Source: Coniochaeta sp. PMI_546
Taxonomy: Eukaryota > Ascomycota > Sordariomycetes > Coniochaetales > Coniochaetaceae
Length of the DNA: 64,000 bases
NCBI GenBank assembly: GCA_021432605.1
Contig: MU271143.1
Span: forward strand, 2,489,277-2,553,276
Direction: 5' to 3'
Positions within the stretch are counted from its first letter, which is position 1. Each line of letters starts with the position of its first letter. The translations under genes were made by a program, and so were the position numbers. The notes below the pieces were generated by a model, which ran no database searches, had not been told where the DNA came from, and saw nothing but the letters and a program-made list of their open reading frames with translations. This document shows, in pieces, positions 55,399-64,000 of this stretch.

Positions 55399-58300
55399 AT
55401 GGCGACACCCGCGTATGTACTTTAGCCAGAATCCATTCATGATCCTCCAATGCGTCTCTGATATCCCATGTCTTGCAATGTTTGATTGCTAATTATCTAC
55501 TAGGTCTACGAAGGACGTCGCCAAGGCCATCAATGCCTACATCCAATCCCCCGTCCTGCCTCTCCCCGACGACTTAAACCAGGTAATAGCTGCCTACCTC
55601 GAGAGGCACGAGAAATACGACGACGCGGCCGCCGATCGCCTGCAAGAAGAGCTTACGTCCATCTACAACAAATTCGTCAACGGTCGGCACGAGAAATACG
55701 CTCCTTTCCTCGCTGTCCTGCGCCAGGTGCGTCCGGCCCTCCGGACGCCTGCCAGGATAGTCAAATGGTGGGATAGATTCCTGGACCCCGTTCTCGAGAA
55801 CCTCAACATCGAAAAGGGCTTGGCCAACGAAGCGTTGAAGAACATTCTCCAGCTTCTGGCATTCGAGGAGGCCGATTATGATAGACCTCCCAGCGAGGGA
55901 CCCAATATCTTCGCCGACCGGCTGCTGTCACGATGGATGCAGCTTAACGCGTTGAATCAGGCAGCCACCGGAAGCGGCTCTAGTGACAGCAAGGAGAGAT
56001 TCATGCAGGAAGCCATCATGACATTTGGGAAGAAGGACGCCAAGGTGAGCAACAGCGCCTGGACGCCAATGAAGACTTACAAGGCGGCCTAGCTAATTTC
56101 TTCTCAGGGCTTCCTAATTGCACTGAATAATTACTTTGTCAGGAAGGAGTACCGTAACCGCTGTCTCAACTTGCTGTGCGAGTTCGTGCAGAGCCAGCCG
56201 CCACATCTACACCTGGTCTTGCAGACACCGCTGTTCGAGAGTATCCTCAAGTCGCTCCAGTACGACGACTCAACCACAACCGTCTCGCTGGGTCTGGTCA
56301 GCCTGTTCATGCTGCTGCCAAACATGCCCAGTTCTCTCGTGCCATATCTGCCAACCTTGTTCAACATCTACGCGCGGCTTCTATTCTGGGACAGGGACAG
56401 GTCATTTGCAGCGCAGCATAGTCAGTGGGGAAGCGAGACCAAAGGTGCCGATCCCAGTTGGGACAAGTGTCTCTTCGACAACGACCTCGACGGCAACTCC
56501 ATCCACCATCTATCAGCATACTTTACCATCCTGTACGGCCTGTACCCCATAAACTTCCTCGACTACATCCGCAAGCCGCAGCGCTACCTGAGGCACGCCA
56601 ACAACGCAGAGGACATCGACGTGCAAGCCACCGAGATCCGCGAGAGATCCGAACGCTTCCGCCGCTGCCATCTCCTGCATCCCAACTTCTACCACTTGAC
56701 CATCGAGTCGGAAAAGACAGACTTCAGCCGGTGGATCAAGAGCGAACCGGCCGAAGTCATCACGGACTGCATGAACCTGTGCGTCCAAGCCGATTTCGCC
56801 ACCGGACCGGACGTCGGGGAGGAAATGAGCGCCCCTCCGGTCCGCGATCCCGTCACGGCCCCGCCAGACGACGACGACAACAACAGCGGGTCGGGCATCC
56901 CGCTTCTCAGCAGCCCCGTCACCGGCAGCGCGCCGCATCCCTCTCTCCGCGACCTGAAACCAAGCGACCCGCGGCACACCTCCATCGCATCCTCTTCGAC
57001 AGGCGACGGCGGCGGCGGCGGCGTCCACCTCGGCTTCAAGGATCTCGCGCGCAGGACCTCGCAATCCAGCCACCCATCCACGCGGGCCTCTCTCGAGGCC
57101 CGGCCGCGCGACAGCAGCAGCGGCGACAGCCCAACCATCCCCCCGACGCTCGTCACGTCGCCCTCCCACAGCCAGCTGCAAGACATGATCAACTCCAACA
57201 AGGTGATCAAGACCGGCCTGCACCAGTCCCTGGACAACGCCAGCGTCCCCTCGCTCGCCCTGAGCCACGCGGACAGCACGGCGGAGCAGCGGGCCGCCCA
57301 ACAGGGAGCGGCGAACAACCCGACCCCGACCCCGGCCGACCCGCGGGCGCAGGTGGCGGTGCTCCAGCGGCAGAACCTGCTGCTGCAGAACGACCTCAAC
57401 TTCGAGCGGTACATGAAGCAGCAGCACATGGCGCACATCGGGGAGCTGCGGCGCAGGATGCTGCGGGAGGCGGCGACGGAGGCGGAGACGCAGAACCTGA
57501 TCATGGCGAACCGCAGCCTCAAGCACCAGCTGTCGGAGACCAAGAGGGGGGAGGCGCGGGCCAAGAGGGAAGGGGAGAACAGGCGGAACATGGCGGCCAA
57601 GTGGGAGGCGCAGCTGAGCGGGCGGCTGAGGCAGCTGAGGGAGGAGCAGAAGAGGTGGGCGGCGGAGGAGGAGGGGCTGAGGAGGGGGCTGGAGGCGGCC
57701 AGGGGGGAGTGCGAGGTGCTGAGGAGGTTGGTGGCTGGGGCCGAGGCGGAGAGGCTGCGGGCGCAGCAGGACGGGGAGGCGTTTGAGGTTCGGGGGGAGG
57801 AGATTCGGAGGCTCAAGGAGGAGGTCGCGCGGTTGGCGGCTAGTGAGAGGCGGTATCAGGGGCTCGAGACGCAGATGAGGGGGGCTGTGGAGGAGGCTGC
57901 GGGGGCGGAGGCGAGGGCGGAGGAGAGGTTGATGGAGGTCAAGGCTAGGGAGGAGCGGCTGCGGCAGGAGAGGGAGGGGTACGAGAGGGAGATTGAGGGG
58001 TTGAGGCAGAAGGTCGCCGAGCTGGAGCGGAGGGCGAGAGAGGCGCCGGACCCCGAGAGTGGGGGGAGGGTGGTGGTCGAGAGCGTGTTCCAGACGGCGC
58101 TGGCGAATCTGCAGGCCAAACACGCGGAGCTGCAGAGGCAGTTTGCGATGCTGAAGCGGAAGTACACTGTGGCGCAGAGCTCGCTGCTGGACCTGCAGGT
58201 CGAGGCGCAGGAGAAGAAGAACAGGGCCGGGAGGAGCCTGTCTGTGAGAGATGTCGGGGAGGTCGAGGGCGTGCTGCCGCTGGTGAAGACGAACAGCAGC

Positions 58301-58692
58301 CCGGTGAACATCAGGACGAGGGGCACGCGGGGGCTGTCGGACCCGGAGGCCATGTTCGAGGCGACGAGCTACAATGCCACGGCGCCGCTGGAGCCGGTGG
58401 GGGGCTCGCTTGGGACGGGGAGCGGCAGGCCTAGTACGCCGACGAGGGGCGGGCAGGCGCCGTCGGACGGGGCGGCTAGTCCGCAGGGGGAGAGGTATTA
58501 CGGCCGAGGTAGGTGACGGGTGTTCTCTCGGCTTTTTGCGAATGTTTTAGACCGATCATTGACTGACTCTGGGTTTTAGGTGGTGTGCAGAACAGCTTGC
58601 GCAAGGAGCAGAAGAAGGCAGATGGCAAGAAGGAGGACAAGAAGGAGAAGAAGGCTGGGGCTGTGATACGCAACTTTAGGAATCTGGTATGA
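55399..58692 (+). CDS. TSC1: Hamartin (Tsc1), TSC complex subunit
   Basis: Exons 55399..55412 (14 nt), 55504..56044, 56108..58508 and 58580..58692 give 1022 aa. The N-terminal HEAT-like region runs from IVKWWDRFLDPVLENL through LLCEFVQSQPPHLHLVLQTPLFESILKSL (given in parts) to YGLYPINFLDYIRKPQRYL, matching hamartin as I recall. A Ser/Pro-rich linker spans residues about 420-590, and a long coiled coil of Glu/Arg/Leu covers about 600-900 (LQRQNLLLQNDLNFERYMKQ onward). The last exon ends with a Lys-rich tail. Tsc1 stabilises Tsc2, the GAP for Rheb, and so restrains TORC1 when nutrients are poor. The first exon encodes only four residues and part of a fifth. Confidence 0.88.
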
Positions 58693-58860
58693 GCGGGTTT
58701 GTTGGTGTTTCTTATGGGTTTTACGTTACGGGAGGACTAACGGGTGCGCAGTCTATTGTGTGAAGGTGGCTCTGCCTGGTAGCAAGGACAGGAATTTGGG
58801 CTTGTGGCATCCATTGACCTTCGTAGGCTCAAGACATATTGTCCTCCTCTCCCATGCTCT

Positions 58861-58903
58861 GTGTGTGTGTGAGAGAGAGAGAGAGAGTGAGAGTGAGAGA
58901 GAG
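58861..58903. repeat. GT/GA microsatellite
   Basis: (GT)5 followed by interrupted GA repeats, immediately 3' of the tRNA pair's terminator and 170 bp after the TSC1 stop. Confidence 0.9.
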
Positions 58904-58904
58904 C

Positions 58905-58911
58905 AAAAAAA
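58905..58911 (-). terminator. Pol III terminator after tRNA-Glu
   Basis: Seven A on the plus strand, that is T7 on the tRNA strand, starting 5 nt past the tRNA-Glu 3' end. Confidence 0.85.
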
Positions 58912-58915
58912 GGAA

Positions 58916-58986
58916 CTCGGATACGGGGAGTCGAACCCCGGGCTGATGAGTGAGAGTCATCGATGTTACCGCTACACCATACCCGA
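58916..58986 (-). tRNA. tRNA-Glu (CUC)
   Basis: The acceptor stem TCGGGTA pairs with TATCCGA and the discriminator is G. The D-arm is TGGTGTAGCGGTAACA, the anticodon arm GATGA-CTCTCAC-TCATC and the T-arm CGGGG-TTCGACT-CCCCG. The anticodon CTC reads GAG. No intron. Confidence 0.9.
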
Positions 58987-59006
58987 TAGGACACAAAGGT
59001 TGGGAG

Positions 59007-59133
59007 TGAACAGAGTGGGATTCGAACCCACGCCTCTTTCGAGACTACGAAGCCCAGTGGTGTGGTATCTTAGCTCCGGAGAGAGAACCATTTTACCTGA
59101 ACGTAGCGCCTTAGACCGCTCGGCCATCTGTCC
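59007..59133 (-). tRNA. tRNA-Leu (CAG), intron-containing
   Basis: The acceptor stem GGACAGA pairs with TCTGTTC and the discriminator is A, the Leu identity base. The D-arm contains TGGCCGAGCGGTCTAAGG. The anticodon stem CTACG/CGTAG is split by an intron of about 44 nt after TTCAGG, so the anticodon is CAG. A variable arm (TCTCGAAAGAG) marks it as class II, and the T-arm is GTGGG-TTCGAAT-CCCAC. Confidence 0.9.
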
Positions 59134-59916
59134 ATGTGATTGATAGACTCAGGTCGCGCTACTGGAGCTTGTACACGTGTAGGTAGGGTGCTAGTCCCGT
59201 CTGTATTCTGTATAGAGAGGGTCTTTTTCTTGTCGATGAAATTTTCCTCTCCCTGACATGCGGATAGGTACCTACGTCAGGTACCAGGGGCAGGTATCGA
59301 AGGTAAGGTAAGGTACCTTCCAGGTTGACTCGGGAGCTTCCGGTGTGGAAAACGGAGCGAGCGGGTCCCCGTTTGCGGGCCCGGCTTGGCTTCCACGTTT
59401 GCCCGTGGCTACACGAACCGGTACAAGCTGACAGCCAATCAGAGTCAACACCTGCCGTTGCCTGCGTTACCCAAATCTCACAACCAAAAAGGGCACCTCG
59501 TCATCCCACTTTGACTCTGCGGATGTGCTGCCTTGCTGTTTGCCTTGTTGCTGTTGGCTATGTTGGTGTCCCATTTGCCAAAAACACCATCGCTATCGTC
59601 ACTCGCTTCGTTCTATACTTCCTTGCTTCCGCAATTTCCCCCCCTCCTTCAACCTGATTGCCGCAAATTTGAACGATTGGATATATCACGCTCTATATAG
59701 ATAAACACCTGATATACCGCGGCGCCTAAGAGGCTTGTTTCACCCGCGATCGCCGGCTTTGCTTATCTGCCGCATTCCAGTGTCGGCGAGGCACCGATCC
59801 GCCGCACCGGGCGCGACTGCCATCGTCCAAGCCTCGTGTCAAATTCCAAGACACACCATCATCGCGAACGAATTCCCCCAGTTTTTACCCAAGCGCGCAG
59901 CGCAAACGGGGCTGCA
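59134..59916. other. Intergenic region between tRNA-Leu and membrane-protein gene
   Basis: About 780 bp. At 59264-59320 it holds several GGTACC/GGTAAGG units, including AAGGTAAGGTAAGGTACC. The rest is presumed promoter and leader of the next gene. Confidence 0.5.
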
Positions 59917-60714
59917 ATGGCGCCCGTCCTCCGGCGCATATCGGCGTCGCCCGACTCCCTCCTCGGCCTCCTGCACCACAGCTCTGCCCCGCTGCAACCA
60001 TCACCACCGACCTCACCCTCGCTGTCCCTCCGCTTCGCATCGGCCCCTGACTCCCTCTCCCCGACACGCACCACTCTCTCCACCCTCCTCTTCCGGGGCG
60101 GGACCCGCGTCGTCCCGCGCCAAGCAGCAGCAGCGCACACAACCTCGACCATCCCGGCCACCTACGGCACCCCCAACGGCCCGGACGCGGGGACCGTGGT
60201 CGGCATCACCCTGGGGTCGGTGGCGGGCTTCATCCTGCTGCTGTGGCTGATCTACACGTGCCTCAACGTGGGCAACCCGGACGCCTTCACCGACGCCGAG
60301 AGCACCGTCATGTCGGTCGGGACGGCCTCGGTGGGGACGCGGAGGGTGAGGAAGCACAACCACCATCGGCACCACCGCAGTCCGAGGCGGGAGACGGTGG
60401 AGATCAGGACCAGCGGACCGGGGAGGCCGGTCATCGTCGAGGAGCGAGGGGGCAGTCGGGTGAGGGAGGTGGTGGTGGAGGATACCACGAGGACGAGGAC
60501 GAGGAGCGTCAGCCGTGGTGGGGCTAGGCCGCCGCCGCGGGTGGTGGATGAGGAGGACGAGATTGTCGTGCTCGAGGAGCATAGTCCGCCGAGACGGCAT
60601 AAGAGCAGGAGACGCAGCAGTGCTGAGAGGAGGAGCGGGGGGTACAGGGTTGTGCAGGAGGATGACGTTGTGGTGCGAGAGGTGCGGAGGGGGAGTGGCA
60701 GTCGGAGGAGGTGA
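59917..60714 (+). CDS. Single-pass membrane protein with Arg-rich cytoplasmic tail
   Basis: One exon of 265 aa from ATG 59917. The N-terminal 95 residues are Ser/Pro-rich. One helix, VVGITLGSVAGFILLLWLIYTC (about 112-133, given in full within 22 positions), is followed by a very basic tail with His (HNHHRHHRSPRR) and repeated RxR/RRS and acidic DEEDEIVVLEE stretches. The arrangement resembles many fungal single-pass proteins with no assigned function. The low-complexity tail gives little homology, so the role is unknown. The start is the first ATG; the frame is open further upstream but without Met. Confidence 0.68.
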   Translation: MAPVLRRISASPDSLLGLLHHSSAPLQPSPPTSPSLSLRFASAPDSLSPTRTTLSTLLFRGGTRVVPRQAAAAHTTSTIPATYGTPNGPDAGTVVGITLGSVAGFILLLWLIYTCLNVGNPDAFTDAESTVMSVGTASVGTRRVRKHNHHRHHRSPRRETVEIRTSGPGRPVIVEERGGSRVREVVVEDTTRTRTRSVSRGGARPPPRVVDEEDEIVVLEEHSPPRRHKSRRRSSAERRSGGYRVVQEDDVVVREVRRGSGSRRR

Positions 60715-61787
60715 TGGTGATTGGTGATGGTCTTCAAATGTATGGCGGGGTTATAGCTCGTGATGGGAATGTAGGATTGCAGCATGGTACGGGCCGGCAC
60801 GGGTCTTGGTCGGCGTCTTTGGGGTGATGGAGAGACTGGATGGACGGTAATGCGGTCTCACGACTCTGGATCTATGTCTAATGGATGTACGAGGGGTTTG
60901 CATTCTCAATGAGATGGAGGGCTATGTTGGATGCTTTTCCCTATTTTATCTAAACTTGAACTTGTGCCTCATTCTAGCCTTGCAGGTTGGTGATGGTTAT
61001 ACATAAGGCACCTCCAAGGTTACTTGAGTGGCGGTCCATTCAGAGCAGGAGCATTTGTCGGGAGACTGGAGATATTAGTCTACTATGTAGTAACTGGTAT
61101 GATTGATGAGGAAGTCGGCATACTGGCCAAGGAAGGTAGCTGCTATGATTGTCAGATTGTTAGTCTGATATCCCAACCGGTTGGAATTAACTTTGAGACA
61201 GTGTCTCATGATTAGAGAGAGACTGCATCATCCAGGGTCATCCAGGGTCCAGAGGAGTCACATGCGGGTTGTGGTGCCTGCCAAGCAAGGCGCCATCTGA
61301 CTGACTGTTGCTGTGTTGTATAACAGTACCACTGCTGTATGTACTGGTAGGTAGAGTCTAAGGTAGTAGGTAGTACCACTGTAGGTATCGGAGGTCCGGG
61401 TTGGGGGCTTTTATCACATGCTCCGAACTGGATAATAGGTACCACAGTACGGTCCCTGCCAATGACATCACACGCCCTGTCAAGCCACCACGACTTCCAC
61501 TTACATGTACACTTAATGTACCCTTACTACGTGTACAGTAAAACACACCCAGAAGCTCCGACAGCACATATCATCATGTGTTTATAATCTTGATAATCCC
61601 CACGTCCTGACATTCGGGGGGTAATCGACTTCCTCTATCCAAACGAGCAGTTTGATAGACCTGAGCTCTGCCCACCACTTACACGCCCTTTGCTGGAGGA
61701 GGCTTGGCTGGCCATTACACCTCCCATCATCACCCATCATCACCCATCATCATACTCACCTGTGTGCATAACACCGCATCCTTACCC
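60715..61787. other. Intergenic region with GGTAGG/GTACCA repeats
   Basis: About 1.1 kb. TAGGTAG and TACCACTG units are scattered at 61320-61450, and a 10-bp CCCATCATCA unit is repeated three times at about 61723-61752, in the leader of the next gene. No gene seen. Confidence 0.5.
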
Positions 61788-63165
61788 ATGGATGACCCAG
61801 GTGAGTCCATCCTCTACACTCGTCTCACCAGCAACACACACTAACAGACTCACAGTCAAAGAGATCGAAGGCGTGGTCCGCCTCCTCACCCAAGGCAGCC
61901 CCAAGGAGCAAGCAGCCGCAGTAAACCGCTACTTCGCCCCCAACGCCGAGTTCGTGCACCCCTTCTGCCGGGTACCCCCCTTCCAGAACTTCTCCGTCCC
62001 CCTCCTCGGCCAGATCAACTCGCGCCAGCTCGTCCTGGCCGTGCTCAGGTGGTACCGCATCCTAAGCCCGCGCATAGACCTCAAACTCAACTCGGTCCAC
62101 TTCGACCCGGCCGCCAACAGGCTCTACCTCGATATCACCCAGCGCTTCGCCCTCTGGTTCGTCCCCTTCATGGTCGCCAACGTCAACCTGGTCACCCGGC
62201 TCAGCCTGGTCAAGACCGACGGCCGCCAGAGCCAAGTCGCCGCCGACTCCCTCCACCCGCGGCTGACCAACGGCGACAAACCCACCCACGGACATAGTCT
62301 AGCCAAGGAGATCCAGGAAGGCGAGTCCCCCAGCTTCGCCGAGGTGGCCTCGTCAACAGGCAGGCCTCTTCTATCTGGTGAGAGCAGAGGAGACGGCCAC
62401 TACCTGATCGCCAAGCAGGAAGACCTCTACCAGGTAAACGAGTTCGTCAAGTTCGTCCTCCCCTTCGGCATCGGCGACGCCCTCGTCTCGCTGTGGCAGC
62501 TGTTCGCCACCGCAATGTGTCTGGCGGGGACCCTTGCCCTGTTCCCTTTCGTCTGGATCCTCACCCACGGCGGCGAGGGCGGCAACGTCATGCCGCCCGC
62601 CAAGCGCGCGGAGGACGACCGGGTCGTCTGGGACGGCGTAGGGGCGGACTGGGCGAGGCGCACGTTCAGTCCTCTCAACGGCGTTGGGACGGGCGCCGTC
62701 CGGGATGTCGTGGTCAATGTACAGGTAAATAAATAGTCAATGTCCAGGAGAAGCAGCAGCGAGTAGTGCGGAGGTGAGAGAGAGAGAGACAAAGTCTTTT
62801 GCTGACGACAAAGGCAGGAAAACGCCAGCACCATCCTCGAGAAGGGAGAGACGGCTGCGTCCGAAGTCCAGCAGCGGGCCCGCAGGGCCGTCCACGACGT
62901 CCGGGCGCGGGAGGAGGCCCTGGTCAAGACCGCCCAGCAGAAGGCCAGGGGTCTCGCCGACGAGGTGCAGCAGAGGGTTGACAGTTTTGTAGAGACCGCT
63001 CAGCAGAAGGGCGAGCGGCTCCTGCAGGCCGCGCAGCACGAGGAGCGCGAGTTTGTGCGCAACGCCCGGGCGAAGGGTGGGGAGTCGGTCCGGAACCTGC
63101 GGGCGGGAGAGGAGCAGGCGGCTGAGAATACGCGGCAGTGGTGGGCGGCGAACAAGAAGGGTTAG
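61788..63165 (+). CDS. SigF-like NTF2-domain membrane protein
   Basis: Exons 61788..61800 (13 nt), 61856..62724 and 62818..63165 give 409 aa. The tiny first exon supplies MDDP and the next starts VKEIEGVVRLLTQGSPKEQ, which I recall as the fungal SigF-like NTF2 family start. The NTF2-like half (EFVHPFCRVPPFQNF, LDITQRFALWFVPFM) ends near residue 220. One or two membrane helices follow (GIGDALVSLWQLFATAMC, GTLALFPFVWIL). The last exon is a helical, Gln/Glu/Arg-rich region of about 115 residues resembling apolipoprotein or late-embryogenesis repeats (KTAQQKARGLADEVQQRV). NTF2-like folds bind small hydrophobic molecules; the ligand and function here are unknown. Confidence 0.82.
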
Positions 63166-63645
63166 AGAGGGTAACGGTGAGAAGGACGAACCTTATGACC
63201 TTTACTGTGCGGCGAGCATTGGGGATCAATATGCTGTATAAACAATACCTTCATCATCACCACGCAGGTGCTGTATGGATTACTGCGATCCGAGCAGATA
63301 CCTAAAACCAATGACACCGGATCTTTCACTTCATCTGACAAGAGTCATCAACAACATGCCACTGCGGGTATAATGGTACATGCTACAGACACGGGGGGGA
63401 TACTCAAAACGAGTCAAAAATGCAACGCATAATCGCTTCGACAAGGGCATCTTTTTTGCAAGTCCAAATTTCCAGGCTCGGATCCAAAAAAAAAAAACCC
63501 CAATTCCATGATCCAGAAAAACCCCCCTTCCTTCCCAGATTCTTTCCATTTCCCAGTAGCAAAAAGACAAAAAATCAGAAAAAAGGAGGAAAACAAAACA
63601 AGAAGAACCCAAAGATTGGACAAAAAAATCACATGCCCCCTTACC
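63166..63645. other. 3' region, A-rich, between convergent genes
   Basis: 480 bp between two convergent stops. The right part (63480-63630) is dense in A runs on the plus strand, that is T-rich in the direction of the next gene, and probably its 3' UTR. Confidence 0.6.
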
Positions 63646-64000
63646 CTACCCTACCCTCTCCCCACTCCCACCATCGCCCCCATCCTCCCCCTTGAGCTGC
63701 ATCTCCGCCGCCTGATCGAGCGCCATGCTGAGCCCCATACCGTTACTGCCCCCTCCACCACCCCCTCCTCCGCCCGCGCCCCTCTGGTCCCCGAAGAAGA
63801 AGCCGTCGAACAGATCCAGCTGCTGCCCGTCGCTGAAGTCGTGGTGCAGGCCCTCCCACCCCAGCCCGAAGTTGAGGTCCATCTGCGCGTCCTGCTGCCC
63901 GGTGCCGCCTCCGCCGCCGCCAAAGTCCGCGTCGAGGCCGCCGGGCTGGCTGTTGAGGGACTGGAGGAACTCGAGGCCCTGGAGGTTCGAGTTGGTGAAG
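63646..64000 (-). CDS. C-terminus of a Gly-rich, possibly regulatory protein, partial
   Basis: The frame is open from the window edge (64000) to a TAG at 63646-63648, about 117 residues. Features are FTNSNLQGLEFLQSLNSQPG, two poly-Gly tracts, LDLFDGFFFGDQ and an acidic end GEDGGDGGSGERVG. Acidic and aromatic patches between Gly runs resemble activation regions at the ends of fungal transcription factors, but this is only a suggestion. The 5' part, including any DNA-binding domain, lies outside the window. Confidence 0.6.
   Translation of the reverse strand, partial: FTNSNLQGLEFLQSLNSQPGGLDADFGGGGGGTGQQDAQMDLNFGLGWEGLHHDFSDGQQLDLFDGFFFGDQRGAGGGGGGGGGSNGMGLSMALDQAAEMQLKGEDGGDGGSGERVG

Noticed and set aside
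56513-58123. 536-codon minus-strand frame across TSC1
   Set aside because: Pro/Leu/Arg-rich mirror of the hamartin coiled coil; no independent support.
63640-63665. CCCTACCCTACCC run resembling telomere repeats
   Set aside because: Does not match the TTAGGG/CCCTAA unit and lies at the stop of a coding frame; simple low-complexity sequence.
1-64000. CRISPR arrays, operons, riboswitches, ribosome binding sites or phage-like genes
   Set aside because: The DNA is fungal nuclear sequence with spliceosomal introns; I saw no direct-repeat arrays or bacterial-type elements on either strand.

Overview
The window is nuclear DNA from a filamentous ascomycete (Pezizomycotina, most likely Sordariomycetes). 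Genes are widely spaced and carry short introns of about 50-115 nt with GT-AG ends, CTRAC-type branch sites and exons that rejoin in frame. Coding regions are GC-rich at third positions, and the families include fungal-type ones (Zn2Cys6 factor, FHS sugar transporter, DUF3112, DUF6546 F-box, LtrA, SigF-like NTF2, fungal hamartin). The contig has one 45-N assembly gap (49004-49048).

Layout. 1-15 kb: 3' part of a Zn2Cys6 regulator; FHS/fucose-permease-type sugar transporter; the divergent pair TIM21 and GLO3; a PPR-like protein; LSM4; a DUF202 membrane protein. 15-28 kb (more accessory): a membrane-anchored SH3 protein, a GT34 glycosyltransferase with an acidic tandem repeat, an F-box/DUF6546 gene with an apparent frameshift, a gene-poor stretch with a 250-bp MITE-like element, and a DUF3112 seven-helix protein. 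29-41 kb: intron-bearing tRNA-Lys, MCM6, a catalase-like haem protein, a large secreted polysaccharide deacetylase with repeated N-terminal modules, a long intergenic region and a small secreted protein. 41-55 kb: ORC4 with AT-hooks and a PHD finger, an LtrA-family protein, a 60-residue Cys/His protein, a CoA-type mitochondrial carrier facing an MT-A70 methyltransferase, mitoribosomal uL23m and a DJ-1/PfpI protein. 55-64 kb: hamartin (TSC1), a tRNA-Leu/tRNA-Glu pair, a single-pass membrane protein, a SigF-like NTF2 protein and the C-terminus of a Gly-rich protein running off the end.

There is no evident biosynthetic cluster or phage-like system. Themes are DNA replication (MCM6, ORC4), mitochondria (TIM21, uL23m, LEU5-type carrier, perhaps the PPR protein), RNA (LSM4, METTL4-like enzyme, three tRNAs), trafficking and TOR control (GLO3, TSC1), and surface or secreted proteins. 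The most notable observations are the ORC4 chromatin-reader fusion, the repeated modules of the deacetylase with a phase-symmetric exon, a likely dicistronic tRNA-Leu-Glu unit, very small first coding exons (LSM4, TSC1, SigF-like), a GC-AG intron in GLO3 and an undescribed small Cys/His gene.

Exon boundaries were read by eye from splice signals, frame continuity and remembered family sequences. Family names rest on recalled motifs, not on database searches.
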